Shown here piece after piece: positions 13,567-26,311 of a stretch of DNA of 64,000 bases. The position numbers and the translations under genes are program-made. Within the stretch, counting starts at the first letter, position 1. The number at the start of each line of letters is the position of its first letter. The notes below the pieces were generated by a model. The model saw only the letters and a program-made list of their open reading frames with translations, made no database searches and was not told the origin of the DNA. Source of the DNA: Aquila chrysaetos chrysaetos (Eukaryota > Chordata > Aves > Accipitriformes > Accipitridae); the NCBI RefSeq assembly GCF_900496995.4, contig NC_044007.1, forward strand, positions 310,001 through 374,000, read 5' to 3'.

Positions 13567-15569
13567 CCCCGCGCCGAGCCGAGCCGAGCCGAGCCGATCC
13601 GCTCCGAGCCGCGGGCTGACAGCGCCGCGCGGGGCCGTCCCCGTCTCAGCCCGCCCCGCTCCGGACGTGCGGCCGCGCACGGCCCCGCCCCGCCCCGCCC
13701 CACCGGGAGGGGCCCCGCACACCCCCGGGACCCCCCGCCCCGCCCCGCCGCCTCCGGTGGCTCCCCGCACGTACCCCTGCCCGGCGGAGGCTCCCGGGGT
13801 TTGTCCCACCCGCCTCGGAGCGCCGGTTCCCAGGCCCGAGCCACCCGTCTCGGAGCCTGTCCCATCCCGGCCGGCCGCCCGCCGGCTGGCCCTCTCCTTG
13901 CCCCAGCCTCCCTCCAGGCATCTGCCACCCTTGCCAGTCCCCTCTCGGGGGGGTCTCCGTGTTCCCCCGGTCCTGGCAGCAGCCCTGCCCTTTCTATTCC
14001 TGTGGTGGGTGCCTGGACGCTGCCACCTCGCCATCTTCCCCCAACAGCCGCTGCTCCATCCTGGGTGCCTGGGGGCTGCACCCCAGGGGGGAGCAGTGAG
14101 CTGGGCTCCTGGGCTCACCCAGGCACTGCGCACCCAGAAACTGCTTCGCCAGCTCCGAGCAAGAAGTCTCGCAGATGTTTTCATTGCTCTGGAAAGTTTC
14201 TGGCTCGTTTGATGTTTTTCTTCTCTTTCTGGCCATCTCCGGTTTCTTTTAGCACGTTCGTTATTTGTTCCACCCTGCTTCCGTATAAGCACCAGTGCCT
14301 CCTCGCTGTTTTGGGAGACACTCTCTCCCTCCAGACCGTAACTCCTGCTAGCTGGTGTGGTTAACCGAGAGGGACCACGGTGAGGGTGGCTATTGGACGA
14401 GGAGGAGGCACTGATGGTGCACATCAGGTATCGTACACAAAATCCCGTTCCCTGAAAGGCAGTACAAATGAAAGGGAGGCGTTCCCTTGTGTGGGCCACC
14501 ACCAGGTCCTGCCTGGCAGCCGACTGTGCTGCTCTGACCGTGGCACCGGGGTAACTGGTGCCACCAGCTACAGCCCAGTGGCACTGCCGTGGGCCCTCTG
14601 ACAGGGCCTGAACTGCAGCCACCACCTCCCCATGGCATACCCTTGCCTGAGCCCGCCTGGGTAAATCCCTGCTGGAAGGCTGCTGGCTGTCAGTGCGAGC
14701 CCCGTGCTGACCCTGGCAGACCCTGTCACGACCTCCTGGACTGCAAAAGCATGTCCTTGGCCACGGCCACCTCCAGGCGCACATTCCTGTGACACCACCC
14801 TGCTGCCAGTCTGTAAGCCAGGTGCCACAAGCTCCCACGATGATCTTTTCCTGTGCCTACCAGACAGGACTTGCAGGAAAGTAAACCACTGGGTCTTACC
14901 ACAGTGGAAGGCTAAAGTTCAGCTGGGAACAAGGACAAGGAATAAAAAGGCTGGAACCAAACATAAAATACATCCTGGGCACCTTTCCTATCTGCCTGTG
15001 TCTCCACAGGCCCCCCGTGGCACTCCTGTGACAGCCGCCCATCTTCTGCAGACTCTGGTTCCCTCTTGCAGCTCTGCCAATTGTCTGCCAGTTTAGCTGC
15101 ACCTGAGGGGGGGATAGCCTGTACTGGGGGTGATCTGCCAGTTCTAACAGACATCCTCTGCAAGTAAAAGCTCTGTCCAAACAAGGAAGACAGGGCAAAT
15201 GTACCCCAAAAGAGATTTTGACAAATAACTGGCCAAAAGGTAAAAAGCAGTGCTCAGAAACACTGAAGGCAAGAACCTGAGCAGAAGATATGTAGAGCAC
15301 AAGGATGATGAGGGTCTAAATGGGGTCACTGGAGAGACAGGACTATAGTAAAAAAAGCAAAGTTCGTTCTCTGCTGTAGCATTTACTCCGTAGGAAGCCT
15401 TTCTTTACAGGAGGACAGTCAGAGGAATTGCCTCAAAATGAGGTGACAAAAGAACAGATTATATAACAAATCAATAATATGAATGGTGACAAATTGCCAG
15501 GCTGAAATATTTGCCCCAGAGGTTTGGAGGAATGCACATGTTGAATGGCCAGAGTATGTTCTGTGGTAC

Positions 15570-16330
15570 CTAAGGCAGGCTCAGTACCAGGCACTGCTTT
15601 TCAACACATTCATAAACAATCCAGAAAAGGGATGAACAATGAGTTGGCAGAGTTTGCTGATGACACCAAACTATTCAGGACAGTCAGCTCTAAAGCTGGC
15701 TGTGAAGAGCTGCAGAGACTCTTGTGACACAGGAAGGGGCGTCAAAAGTGCAGACGAGCTTTCGCATGAAACTAACTCCTCAGCTTTGAGAGCAACAGCT
15801 GAGCCGGGGATATGCAGACTAAGAGCACCATGAACGGCTTGGAGAGAGCACGTAGGAATGGTTATTCACCATTTCACGCAAAGCAGTGGTTGGGATGCCC
15901 AATGAAAAGGCTAGGCAAGAGCTGTAAAACACATGAACGGGAGTAATTTTTTACTGATTGTTTCTTGGGCTAAAATGTTCGTGGGTGACACATTGTGGAA
16001 TTCATTGCCATAGGGTGTTTACAGCGGCCAAAGTAGAAAAGGATTTTAAAAGCCATTAGGCAAATTTGTGGGAGAAAAATTGATTGAGGGCTATTAAACA
16101 CAGAGACGCAGATGTAGCCTCTGGCTCAAGAGGGCTCTAAACTGCGGATTGTCAGAAGCTGTGAATCTGCAACAGATGAAATATTGCTCCGTCCCTGCTC
16201 TGGTTCCTGTGCTCTTCCTCTTGGGATCCACTATTAGCAACTCGCAAAAATAGGATGCAGGGATATGCAGGGCTTGGATCTGACCCAGGGGAGTTGCTCT
16301 CACACTGTCTGCTGCTCCATGCTTTCTGGG
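15570..16330 (+). mobile_element. CR1 LINE, 3' portion, diverged
   Basis: At 15,600-15,730 the text for a 'FiNN ... LaEFADDTKLF' reverse-transcriptase tail is readable (ttcataaacaatcc ... gtttgctgatgacaccaaac). At 15,985-16,140 the typical CR1 3' region follows, with wording like tgtggaattcattgccatag, gagggctattaaacacagag and ctctggctcaagag. It is interrupted by many mutations and cannot encode protein. Confidence 0.72.
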
Positions 16331-16765
16331 GAGGAAACACTTTTGGGTTTCACATGTTCTTTGCAGACCTCTGCTGTTTTCATTTCACATGTGCTGGACA
16401 CGTTCTTAGCTGGATGTTGCTGTGTCCCTGGACTGGCCACACTCCGTGCATAGGCAGCTCATACACAAATCTTTAAGGTACTTTGAGGTATATAAATTGC
16501 ATCCAGCAGCATGAATTGGCTAGGTCCTAGAGCTCTCTGTTCAAACTCAGTCGATTTGAGTGCAGTGTTCTTAGTGTGTGATACCCTTGACTTCTTTGGA
16601 CACGTTACAGGAATGACAGGAGGCAGAGGTGATTCAGCATCAGCAGATGGTCCCACAGCAGTGATCGTCCTCTGTATCAGCACTGCCCCCTCATCCCCAT
16701 CCGGACAATGCCCCTGTATCCCACTACCTCTTTCCTCACCCCCTCATCCTCAATGCCTCATCCAC

Positions 16766-17033
16766 ATAGAATCACAGAATCGTGGAGGTTGGAAAAGACC
16801 TTTAAGATCATTGCGTCCAACTGTTAACCCAGCATTGCCAAGTCCACCACTAAACCATATCCCTAAGCACCATGTCTACACGTCTTTTAAATATCTCCCG
16901 GGATGGTGACTCCACCACTTCCCTGGGCAGCCTGTTCCAGGGCTTGACAATCGTTTCGGTGAAGAAATTTTTCCTAGTATCCAACCTAAACCTCCTCTGG
17001 CGCAACTTGAGGCCGTTTCCTCTTGTCCTATCA
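16766..17033 (-). mobile_element. CR1 LINE, 5'-truncated 3' end
   Basis: The + strand begins atagaatcacagaatcgtgg, the reverse complement of the CR1 3' terminus with its ATTCTATGAT-type tail, and continues through the classical blocks aagacctttaagatcattg, ccaccacttccctgggcagc and ttgaggccgtttcctcttgt. About 270 bases remain, which is the usual 5'-truncated length for avian CR1 insertions. Confidence 0.95.
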
Positions 17034-20000
17034 GCGTAAACTTCTTTATCTTCCTTCTATGACTTCCTTTTTCTTTACTGGATAATACATAGTAGAGCAT
17101 ATATGTCTTGCCTGTTCATTTTCAGGCATAAGTCGTATGGTCTTTCATTCGCTGGTTGTCCTGACTGTCACATAACCAACAAGCAGTAAAAACCTGGTCC
17201 CTCCTGGTGGCCTCCACGCTTTTGTACTGAATGTGACCTGAAACAGTTGTCCGCCCTCGGCTGTGTTCCGGGGTTCAAGCTGTTAGCCGTTTAGCTGTGA
17301 AGTCCGACACTCACCAATGGGCCGGGCAGCGCAGACACCCTGCATTGCGCCCGGACCCCTTCCCCGAGGCAGTTGTCCTGGGGAGATTCAGCAAGACAGG
17401 CTGCTGCACCTCCCAGCCCGCCTGTGCCCAGGAAACTGCAGGCTTGTGCCCATAATTCATCTTTTCTGCAGTGAGAACAGAGCTCTGCTGTCCCGCTCGG
17501 GCTCAGACAAGCAGGCTGTGGTAAAGCAGTGGCCCAGCCCCGGGTTTCTGCTGCCGAACACTGCCCCTGGGATGCTGTTGAAGTGTAACGCACAGGCCCT
17601 TGTCTCCACCAGAGCAGGCAGGGCTCTGCTCTGTGCGTGCATTTGGAGCCCGGGTTTCTGCCTGCCTGGAGCCAGGTGCTCTGCAGCATAACCCGGCCCT
17701 TCTCCTGCCCCAAGAGCTGGCTGCCATTTCCTTCACCGGCCTCTTAGGGGCCGTTTCCATTGGGGATCCCCTGGTGTATGGCATGCTGCAGAGACCTTTT
17801 GTCACAGTCTTTGTCCTGTCTGTCTGCCAGGCCTCTCTCAGGTTGGTCCTCTGCTTTGTCTCACCTCATCCGACCACCAGTTTGCAGTCACGGACCCTGG
17901 GGAAGAAGGTCTGTGTGCATCCTGCGGCACAGTGCTGCTGGCAGGATGGCTGGTGTGGCTTGCTGCTGCCTTTAACCCCTCTTTCCTTAAACTCCTCTTT
18001 GGTTGTCCTGAGGAAAGGAGCACCTCTGCAGTGCCTCCATTTGCGTTGGGGCTCTTGGCTAAGGAGGTCAGGGATCTCGGGCAGTGAGATTAATGGGTCT
18101 AAAGGTACAGGCTTTGGTTTCCATTCAGGATTCTTGCATGCAGGAGCTGAGGCAGGAAGGATTTACTGCTCGGGTAAAGTTCTCTTTTTCCACTTCCATG
18201 GAAGGGCAAACAGACCGGTTCTGCTCAGCAGTCCCTGAGCAAGGGGGCACTCGGAGATGTGGAACTGGGGCTCCTTTCTGGTCTCACCCAGTTTCACCAG
18301 CTGACCTGGGCACTGCTACCTCAAGGACCGTGGCTTGAACTGCACTGCTATGCTTTTAGCCACAGTATGAGTGGAAGAGTGCAGAGGATCTGAAAGCCGC
18401 TTTACAGCGTGGCAGTCCTGAGGGGTTTGTCTTGCAGTGACGTGCAGCTAGCCAGGAGCTCCTTGTTTTATTTAATGCGGGTCGCAGTTATGTATCATTT
18501 TGAGTGTGCTCTGACTTTAAATTGCCCGAGTCTGAGGGGATTTTTGAACCCCTTTCAGGGTTAGTTTGCTTTTATTCCATTCCAGAATGCTCTGCAGGAT
18601 CTGGGTTTTGCAGGGAAGCCCAGGTGACGCCGTGCAGCTGGGACCATCCCTCCCTGCAGGAGCAGGGCACCCACATTGTGCTGCCCAGCAAGCCTGTGCT
18701 CCAGCCAGGGGAGCGCTGGCTCCTGCAGGGTGCTGGTGTTTATGGTATGGAGGTCTGGGCTGGGATTCCTCCCCTCCCTGCTAGGAGGCCCCTCTTGGCT
18801 TGCCGTCTATTTTTATCCGCATTTGATGGATAGAGCTGGGATGTAATGACATCACATGTTTTTGTACAACTTGCACTTTGTTACGGTTTAAGGTTCAGTC
18901 TAGGTGCCAGACTGACTCTGTGGAGCTGACAAAACATCTTCCCTGCTGCTTTGTCTTCTTTCAGCACATTTGTTAGTGGTTTCTGCAGGGCAAACATGTG
19001 GCCAGCACATAGCTTCTCAGGAATCTATTTGTGTTTACTGAGTTAATGCATCAGGCTCTAACCTCCCCTGTTCTGTAGCTCCCCACATAAGTCCTTCAGA
19101 AACGCATGACCTACACAAGTGTGTAACCTGCTGGTGTCAGCATGTAATTCAGATGTGTGAATTCACAGGAGGGCAGGCCAGCATGCCTTTAATGCTGCAG
19201 GATCAGGGCTCTCCTGGGAATAATGCAGAGCAGTTTCCTGAAACTACTTCTTACAGCTATTACTGTTGAAAGCATCTCCACTGTCACCCCTGGGATGGCA
19301 CATACTTCTGCAAACATCTCAGAGCAAAGGTCGGGCCAGAGAGCTTGGTGAGGGGCTGCAGACTTTTATAATGTCTAAGCCCTGCTCATTTGAGCTCTGC
19401 CTGTGTTCCCACTGGCAGCTCCCACACAGTGCAGGAAACACGTATCCAGCTCTTCCGTAAGTGCTTCCATAAGTGGAAAGAAAGCCAGCGTATGTAACAG
19501 TGCACCACATAAACAGAGGTGAAGCTGACCACAGGAACAGGGCGCAGTGTGTGGGTGTGTGCTGGGATGAGGGCATTTGCTGTAACTGGTCACAGCTCAG
19601 TGCTAAAAATGGGATGGTTTGAATCTGCTTGGGAAGGCTCATCCGTCTGCGAGGGAGCAGGGCGACCCAGGGGACAGCAGCCAGGCCGATGTGTGGGGCT
19701 AAGCAGAGGGAGAGGCTGCTTGCAGTGGATGGGGGCAGTGGCTGTGTGACCATCTGCAGATGTGAGAGCACAGCCATGGGCTGCAGGACAGGCTCTGGGT
19801 GATGGAGGAGCTGGACCCGGTGGTCAGAGGGAGAGGGGCATCGCTGGGAGGGAGGAAGGCATCCCTGTCTGACCAGAGGGGTGGAGGGAGGGAGCCTGGA
19901 GCTGTGGCAGCCAGAGGTGAAGGGGAGCAGGGTCAAGGGCAGGGATGACAGAGGGAGGTGGGGGTCAAAGTCCTGGGAGCACTATCAGTAATTGCCCTGC

Positions 20001-21339
20001 AAGAGCCAGCTGTCAGAGCGGGTGAGGCTGCTGCTCTGACGGGTACTCCCACCAGAGAAGGCTGATTTTATTTTGTTCGTTGCTTGTAGCTGGTCATGCA
20101 CAAAGGGCGCCTGGTTTATGTCAGACCTCATTGCCTGCTCTCCCTTTCTTGGCAGGCTCCTGCAGGCAGCTGGAAGGGCTCAGTGCTGCTCCGCAGCCCT
20201 GGCAGGGGACTCGGATTAGAGTTTCCTGACTCCTGGCCTCTTTTGCCAAGAGGGAAGCCTGGCTACAGGTAGTGCTCACGGCGGAGGACGGCGTGTTCGG
20301 TGCAGCAGCACACCCTGTGCTGTGTGTGGCTGAGGTGGCCCCCAACCCCGGTGTTTCCACGTCCTGGCCTCCTGTGTTTGGCTGCCAGGGTATTTCCTGC
20401 TCTTCAGGCCACGGTTTCCTTTTGTTAATCTCAGCCAGTTCCTTTAGGTGCCTTCCCGCTTTGCCTCCCTCTGCAGCCCTGCTGCTCCACAGGACACATG
20501 GCCTCCCCAGAACCTCCTGAAGGAGCCCCTTGTCCCTGGGCAGAGCTGGCCGGCTCCAGGCTCTTCTCCTGCCCCTGCTTTCGGATGCTGGCCCTGGCCC
20601 TGGAGGATGCTGGCGGATGCAGGGGAGCAGGGATAGGCAGCTCCTGTGGCTGTGCAGCAGCGAGGTGTGTAGGGGAACAGCGCAATGCAGCAACAGCTTC
20701 AGCTGTTGGGGCCCTGTAGCCAGTTTGAATCTCTCCCCACCCTGCCTACATGCAGCCCTGCAGCCTGTGCAGGGTGAGGAGGAAGGGTGGCCCCAGCCTG
20801 GAGGGCTTTGAGGTAAATAACCCTATCTTTGCTCCTACAGCAGCAAGGAGCAAAGTGTAGCTTGGGCTATCATATTATAGCTGGGGAGTTCCCCGTTCCA
20901 AAAGCCTTTAACACTTTTTTGACCTTTTATTGAGAAAAAGAAGTAGAACCAGTTAAGTGGGAAATTAAGCAAAGCTTTCATCATAACAATATCTTTTGTT
21001 CCTTTTTATCTTTGAGGTAAAAACTTTTGTTAGGAGGACCTAACAGACTTTCAGCTGAGCATAAAGATGATGTTAGCTGTCATCTTTGGGGTTTGGGAAA
21101 AAAACTTGGTGGAGACACCCTAGATGTCTGTTGCTAAAACCCCCTCTTTGTGCTGCTAAGGCAAAACCAAGACAACTGCACACAATGGCAGATCACAACA
21201 GTAGTGAAGCCAAAAAAGTAACTTCTGTCTCCTGCAGCAGCGTTGCTGCTGCATAGATGTAGACACATCCCATGTCCTATCTGCCCCTAGGAGACTGAAT
21301 TGTGCTGAGAGGGGAATTATAAGCAAGAAAATGGGCTCT

Positions 21340-22110
21340 AAGAGCCAAATTAATATTTTTATCAATGACTTGGTCATAAAATAACAGGGTCAGTCAGCTT
21401 AGCTAACAGGTGAGGGAGTGAAATGGTAGAGCAGAGGGCTGGAACAGCATTCAGGGGTAACAGGTGACATTGAAGGCTGAACTAATAGTCATGGGAGGAA
21501 ATTGAATGGTACAGAATGCAAAGTCATGCCCTGGAGTCACTGAACAAACATTTATGCCATAAATTACGCCCCCGATTTGGAAGTGATTAAAGAGGAAAAG
21601 GCCTGCATGCATTCAGCAACCTCAGGATGAATGTAGGCTGCCACATAATGCAGCCATGAAGACATGGTGCATTCTTAACTCTATTGGGATGTATTTCCAG
21701 AAAAGGCAGATAGTGCCAGTGTTGTTGTACAGAGCATTATTTACAGACCATGCACCAGCCATGCTAAAAAACATGAATTCATTGTGGAAAAGGTGCAGAG
21801 AAGAGCAACCGAGATGACTGAGGGAATGCAGAGAGGGGATGAGAGCAGCCCAGCTTGATAGCTTGTCAAAACAGCCGTTGAGGGGAGATAAGATTGCCCA
21901 GAGTAGCTTTATCAGTGAAAAACACTGGAGCAGGAGGAGATCTGCTTAAACTTATGGATGGGGTTTGCATAAGAGGAAATTGGTCTGAGCTGGCTGAAAA
22001 CTAGGAGGGCGTTTCTAGCTGCTGGAGGAGGCAGACTGGAACGAGCTCCCGGAGCAGAGGTATCGGGAGCCTGCCCATTTTGCAGAAAGATTTCTATGGG
22101 AAGCTGCTGC
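21340..22110 (+). mobile_element. CR1 LINE fragment, diverged
   Basis: Recognisable blocks are atttttatcaatgacttggt (21,354), then gcaacctcaggatgaatgta (21,618) and gaaaaggtgcagagaagagc (21,787). All are standard waypoints along the 3' part of CR1 ORF2 in + orientation. Many substitutions and gaps show an old insertion. Confidence 0.65.
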
Positions 22111-23097
22111 CCAGCAGGGAGCAGGCATGCTGACCCAGGAGAGCCCTGCCAGCCACGTTTGCTTTGTTTGGCTGGGTTGGTGTGCTCGAGCTGGGGTAAT
22201 GGGCCTGGCTGGCTCTGTCCCCCTACGCTTGAGGGCACTGCCATGGAGGTCTACAGCCCCCATGAGTGGGGAACACCATCACTCAGCAGGGAAAGCTGCT
22301 GTGCTGTGGGCACCCTACCTGCTTCACCACTCATGACTGTGACTTCGCCTGGCCTGTGGGCACAGCGATGGGTTTGCTGGTTTCCCATTCCTTTTCCAGC
22401 AGGTCAGGTCCCGGGGCTTTTGCTCTCAACCCGTCTTCTCCCATGAAACTGAGAAGTTACCCAGCACATCCACTGTGGTGCGATGTTCCCGCAGGGACTG
22501 GGCAGCAGACACTCAGATTGCCTGGCCCTTTCTTTTCCCCTATTGCCCCCATGCCTCCAAAGAGTATTCAGATACTATTCAGATGCATTCAGTTATGCAA
22601 CCAGCTTATAACTATGCAAATGTATGCAGCTTTTCCCTTACACAATGTCCTGTTTTCTTTCAGCTTCTTTTTTGGAAATTCAGCACTTCCTGTGGGAGTG
22701 CAATCTGAGTCCCGGGGAGCCATCTGGAACCCTCCCAGCCTTGGATCCCCGGGCAGGCTGGCGCTGGCACAGGCTCCTTTCAGAAGCCTCACCACCCTGG
22801 CTGCTCGAGTCCTGCTGCCCACCGTCCTCTACTTGCCTACACAATCCAGGCCCCTCGGTCCACCTCAGAGCCAGTGGCACAAGCTGGTGCCAATTGCCTG
22901 CAAGAAGCAAGAGCGCAGAGGGGGGGCTGCATCTGCATGGCCTGTCCAACTCTGTAACCTGGCACCAGCCAACAGCAAGTGTGTAGGCAGCAGTGTGAGA
23001 ACAAGGCAAGCGTATGCCAGCACTTCTCTGGTATGTCCTCACAGGCCCCAGGGCTTTGTGTCTCTGGGAGCTACTGAAACGATGATCTCTCTCTTTG

Positions 23098-23420
23098 TTA
23101 TTTAGTAGCCCTTGATGGATTTTCCTCCATGGCTTACTCCAAACACTTTTTGAATCCATAGAAACTTTTAGCACCCAGAACATCCCACAGCAGGGAGTTG
23201 CTCAGCTCAGCTACCCAGAGTATGCAGAATTACTTCTTTTGACCTGAACTGGCCTCATGCTGGATTCTGCAATAACCCTCAATCCTTGAGTTGGAAAAGG
23301 CAGTGAACAAATCGCCCCACTGTTAACTACTATGCCGTCCACCTTGGTCACCTCTCCATCTGTGGAGTCTACTCAGTCCTTCCTCTTTCCTTCCCTATGT
23401 TTCATCATTCTTATGCTTCT
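23098..23420 (-). mobile_element. CR1 LINE fragment, old
   Basis: The + strand reads tttttgaatccatagaaact, then tagcacccagaacatcccac and agcagggagttgctcag. These correspond to the antisense CR1 landmark 'gaacccatgtaaacttttggcatccacaacatcctgtgg'. The element is degraded. Confidence 0.62.
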
Positions 23421-24369
23421 CTGAGTCCTCACAAGATGGGACAATGAGATGGGACAACGAACACCTCAGGGGATGGTATTCTGCTCCCTTCCTAGTAATT
23501 TCCAGCAACTCCATTCCCTCTGTGCAGTGGCGCCGATAAGCCTGGGAAGTCCCTGTGCTGCTGCATGCCCAAATTAGCCCCGTGTTAGTCCTTTTGTTAG
23601 TAAGCTTCCACTGATGGACTGGCTCTGCTGCCCCTGGGACTGAAGCGTCAGGTCTCTTGGGAACCTCTGCCAGCACCTTCCTACACCTCCCCAGCAAGGA
23701 TGGGTGCTTCTGCTGCAGGCCGTGCCCCAGGGCGGTGGGCTCTGTGTGGCACACAGGGCTCCTACGACTGTCCATGTGTGTAACGTGAGGGTGGCTGGGA
23801 TGAAAGCGTCCAGCCAGCCCCGGGGACAGCCCTTCTTGTGTGGCTCCAGAGCACTGTGCGTGGGGAACCCTCCCCATAGGCACCCACAGCTGTGGTGGGC
23901 ACATCCAGGGCTCCCTGCTTAGCCTCTCCCTGTGGGTGATACTCACTGTGGCTTTGGCCATGTGCCACCCACGCCACAGGCAGCGTCCCCAGCAGGATGG
24001 CTGAACCTGCCCGCAGCTCTGGGGGAGGTCGCAGCCCTTGCAGCTCTCAGGATCTGAGCAGGCCCCCCCAAAAAATGTGCCACCATTCCCTGGGGCGGTG
24101 CGACCTGGCGGTGGGGCTCATCCCTGGGAAGTCTGTCCCTGGCTAAAGGACTGGCTTGCATCTTCCTTGTCCCCTTGTGAGTGGAGAGCTGATGAGGGAG
24201 GCGGCGGGCATGGCGTGGTGCGTGAGATCCAGAGCAGAGTGGGGCCCTGCCGCGCGGCGGGGTGCTGCTCCCCATCTGCAGTCAGGGCTGGCAGGGCTGG
24301 GGCACACATACCTGCGTGTACCACAGACCCGTGGAGCCCCTTGGTCCCAGCACCATGGCCCTGTGTGGA

Positions 24370-24830
24370 TGGCAGGGGGTTTGGGGAGACCCGACAGGCC
24401 CTGGCACTGGGGTGCACAGCAGGGAGGCCATGTCATGCCCAGCACCAAGCCCCTGGTTGGGGGGTGCCTCAGGAGGGGGACTATGGGGACCTGCTGGGTG
24501 GCTTGATGAGACCCCACAGGATGGCAGGCCAAGGCCGGGTGCCCTGGTCAGGGCTGGAGCTTGGACTGTGGCGGTCCTGAAGGCCCCATGCTGCAGGGGA
24601 GTCTGTCTGTGGGACCCTGATGGGCTTTGGGGTGCCTCGGGGTGGGGGGGAACCCATGCTGGGGGGTCCAGGCTGGGGCGGCTGGACTGGGTGGGGGGCT
24701 GTCTGGGGGTGCCTGGGCTGGGGGGATCCACTGTAGGGGCCTGGACTAGGGGTATCCGAGCTGCGGGGGGCCGTGCTGGGGGTCCCTGCCCTGGGACCCA
24801 GACTGGGGGCAGCTAGCGAGTGGCGCAGGT
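24370..24830. repeat. G-rich low-complexity block with irregular ctggggg units
   Basis: The + strand holds many runs of four to seven G separated by short spacers such as gctgggg, gtctgggg and ggatcc. No exact unit repeats for long, so it is a degenerate minisatellite. It lies 1.5-1.9 kb beyond the stop codon of the EPPK1-like gene. Potential for multiple G-quadruplexes is obvious; function is unknown. Confidence 0.7.
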
Positions 24831-25079
24831 GTGCGGGTCTGGCCGGCGGGCGGCTGGGCAGAGCCATTTCCCTGACCAAGGCTGCGGGCGAGCTGTGAGA
24901 TGGCCAGGCCCCCGCCAACGCGGGACCGACATGGCCAAGCCGGGTGGGATGGGGTGCAGAGGTGGAGGGCAGCTTTGCCCAGGAGAGGGGCAAGGGGTGG
25001 CCACGAGTCCACGGCCTGAGGGCCCCACCATGCTGGCAGAGGACAGCAGCTGTGTCACACGGGGGTGTCACAGCCAGAG

Positions 25080-25470
25080 AGCCTTGTGTTACATGCACAC
25101 AGAGCCCGGTAACAGGGACACAGACACGCACACCGCGGGCTGCGCCATGTGTCTGTCCAACCCCCTGGCACCCCCACGCAGCACAGGACTCCCCACGGCA
25201 TGGCACGGCCAGCCCCGCTCGTGGCTCTGCACACACGCGTGTGCCTGACTGCAGCACATGGCTCTGCCGTACCGGCGCGCACAGCCTGGGGCACACGCTC
25301 TGTGGCACACGCGTGCACGGCTCTGCAGTACACACCTGTGTGGCACACGTGCACGGGCGCAGAACGTGGCTCCGCAGCACACGGCTCTGCAAGCGCACGC
25401 GTGCACAGCTCCGTGGCGCACACCTCTGCGCACGTGGGTCTGCGCGTGCACGCAGGGGTATGGGACAGGG
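25080..25470. repeat. Degenerate CACACG/GTGCACG repeat
   Basis: Units resembling gcacacgcgtgcacggctctg recur irregularly with alternating purine-pyrimidine steps (cacacgcgtgtg, cacgcgtgcac). Frames read through it give Cys/Arg/Thr/His-rich strings in every frame, which is a sign of simple sequence and not of a gene. It is CpG-rich and Z-DNA-prone. Confidence 0.7.
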
Positions 25471-26311
25471 AGCCATGCCTGGCCCCCCCACTGCACTGAG
25501 CGGCGTGGGGGTGCTCCTGTTGGTGCTTCTCCCTCCGTGACAGGCAGTGACTTCCATGCGCACAGGAACCTGAGGTTTCCTGGTCATACATGGGAGCACT
25601 CCCGCCCTGGGTGCAGCGTCATCTCGCCCCACGGAAGCACTGCCGCTCCTGCGTGCGCACCCAGCAGCCTCTCACCGTTGCAGGTGTCAGAGCCCTGGCA
25701 CCAGCACCCCTCTCCCCACAATGCTCACATGCAGCAAGCTCTGGCAGCCCAGCAGACCCCCATGACCCCAGCCTGCAGCAGCAGAGCCAAAGGGCAGGTC
25801 AAGGCTAAATGTCCCATGGGCGACCACAGCCACATGTGCTGTCCCCGCTGCTTGCTGTTCAGCAGGGCCAGGGTCCCAGCTATCCTGAGCAGAGGTTGTC
25901 TGTCCCTCTGTGGCTCTTCTGGGGCTGCCAGTTGTGCTGCCCACAGCTCCTGCACTGGGGTTTCTGCCTGCTCCCATTCGTGGCAGTCTCCAACCCATCT
26001 GACTTGGGTGCTGGCTCCCCATTTCCCTGTTCTTTGTCACTGCCTGTGTGTGCACGGCAGAAAGCCGCAGCCACAAGCCTTCCTGGGCCTTCCCCCAGAA
26101 GCCCTCCGGGAAAGCTCCACTGGGCAAAAGAAATCTCAGCAAAGTAGTAGTTGAGACAGCAAGGAGTTTAACCACGCACCCGCACTGTTCTGTACACAGG
26201 TTTGTCACCACTCTTTCCTGCCCATAACTGAGTTATGTGGAGAGCGAACTCTCACAAGTGCCCAGGCCATGCCTGCCCCAGAAGGCAGAGCTCGTTCCTC
26301 TTCTGGTGGTG

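Larger units (their letters stand above)
12690..13900. promoter_or_regulatory. CpG island / NRBP2 promoter region
   Basis: The interval is strongly GC-rich and dense in CpG, in contrast to the sequence on both sides. It surrounds the NRBP2 start codon at 13,566 (minus). Upstream of that start there are tandem GC boxes (ccgccccgccccgcccc, about 13,683-13,702) of the Sp1/KLF type and a gccga pentamer run (13,575-13,597). No TATA box is evident. This is the usual architecture of a CpG-island promoter. The transcription start itself cannot be placed from sequence. Confidence 0.75.
13904..26311. other. Intergenic region between NRBP2 and the EPPK1-like gene
   Basis: I see no supportable protein-coding exon. 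The interval holds CR1 LINE pieces (15.6-16.3, 16.77-17.03, 21.3-22.1, 23.1-23.4 kb), a G-rich block (24.4-24.8 kb) and a CACACG-type tract (25.1-25.5 kb), listed separately. The last part, immediately left of 26,312, should include the 3' UTR of the EPPK1-like gene, but no minus-strand AATAAA was found close by. Confidence 0.6.

Noticed and set aside
12567-14838. Several long overlapping frames on both strands (350-632 codons) in the CpG island
   Set aside because: GC-rich sequence is poor in stop codons. Apart from the 39 NRBP2 codons, the translations are Pro/Arg/Ala/Gly-rich strings in every frame, with no homology.
15545-15830. Short + strand frame with an EFADDTKLF motif as a host gene
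   Set aside because: It is the tail of a CR1 reverse transcriptase, broken by stops on either side.
24481-25632. A 383-codon minus frame rich in Cys, Arg and His
   Set aside because: It spans the G-rich and CACACG simple-sequence blocks; the composition follows the repeat and no domain is visible.
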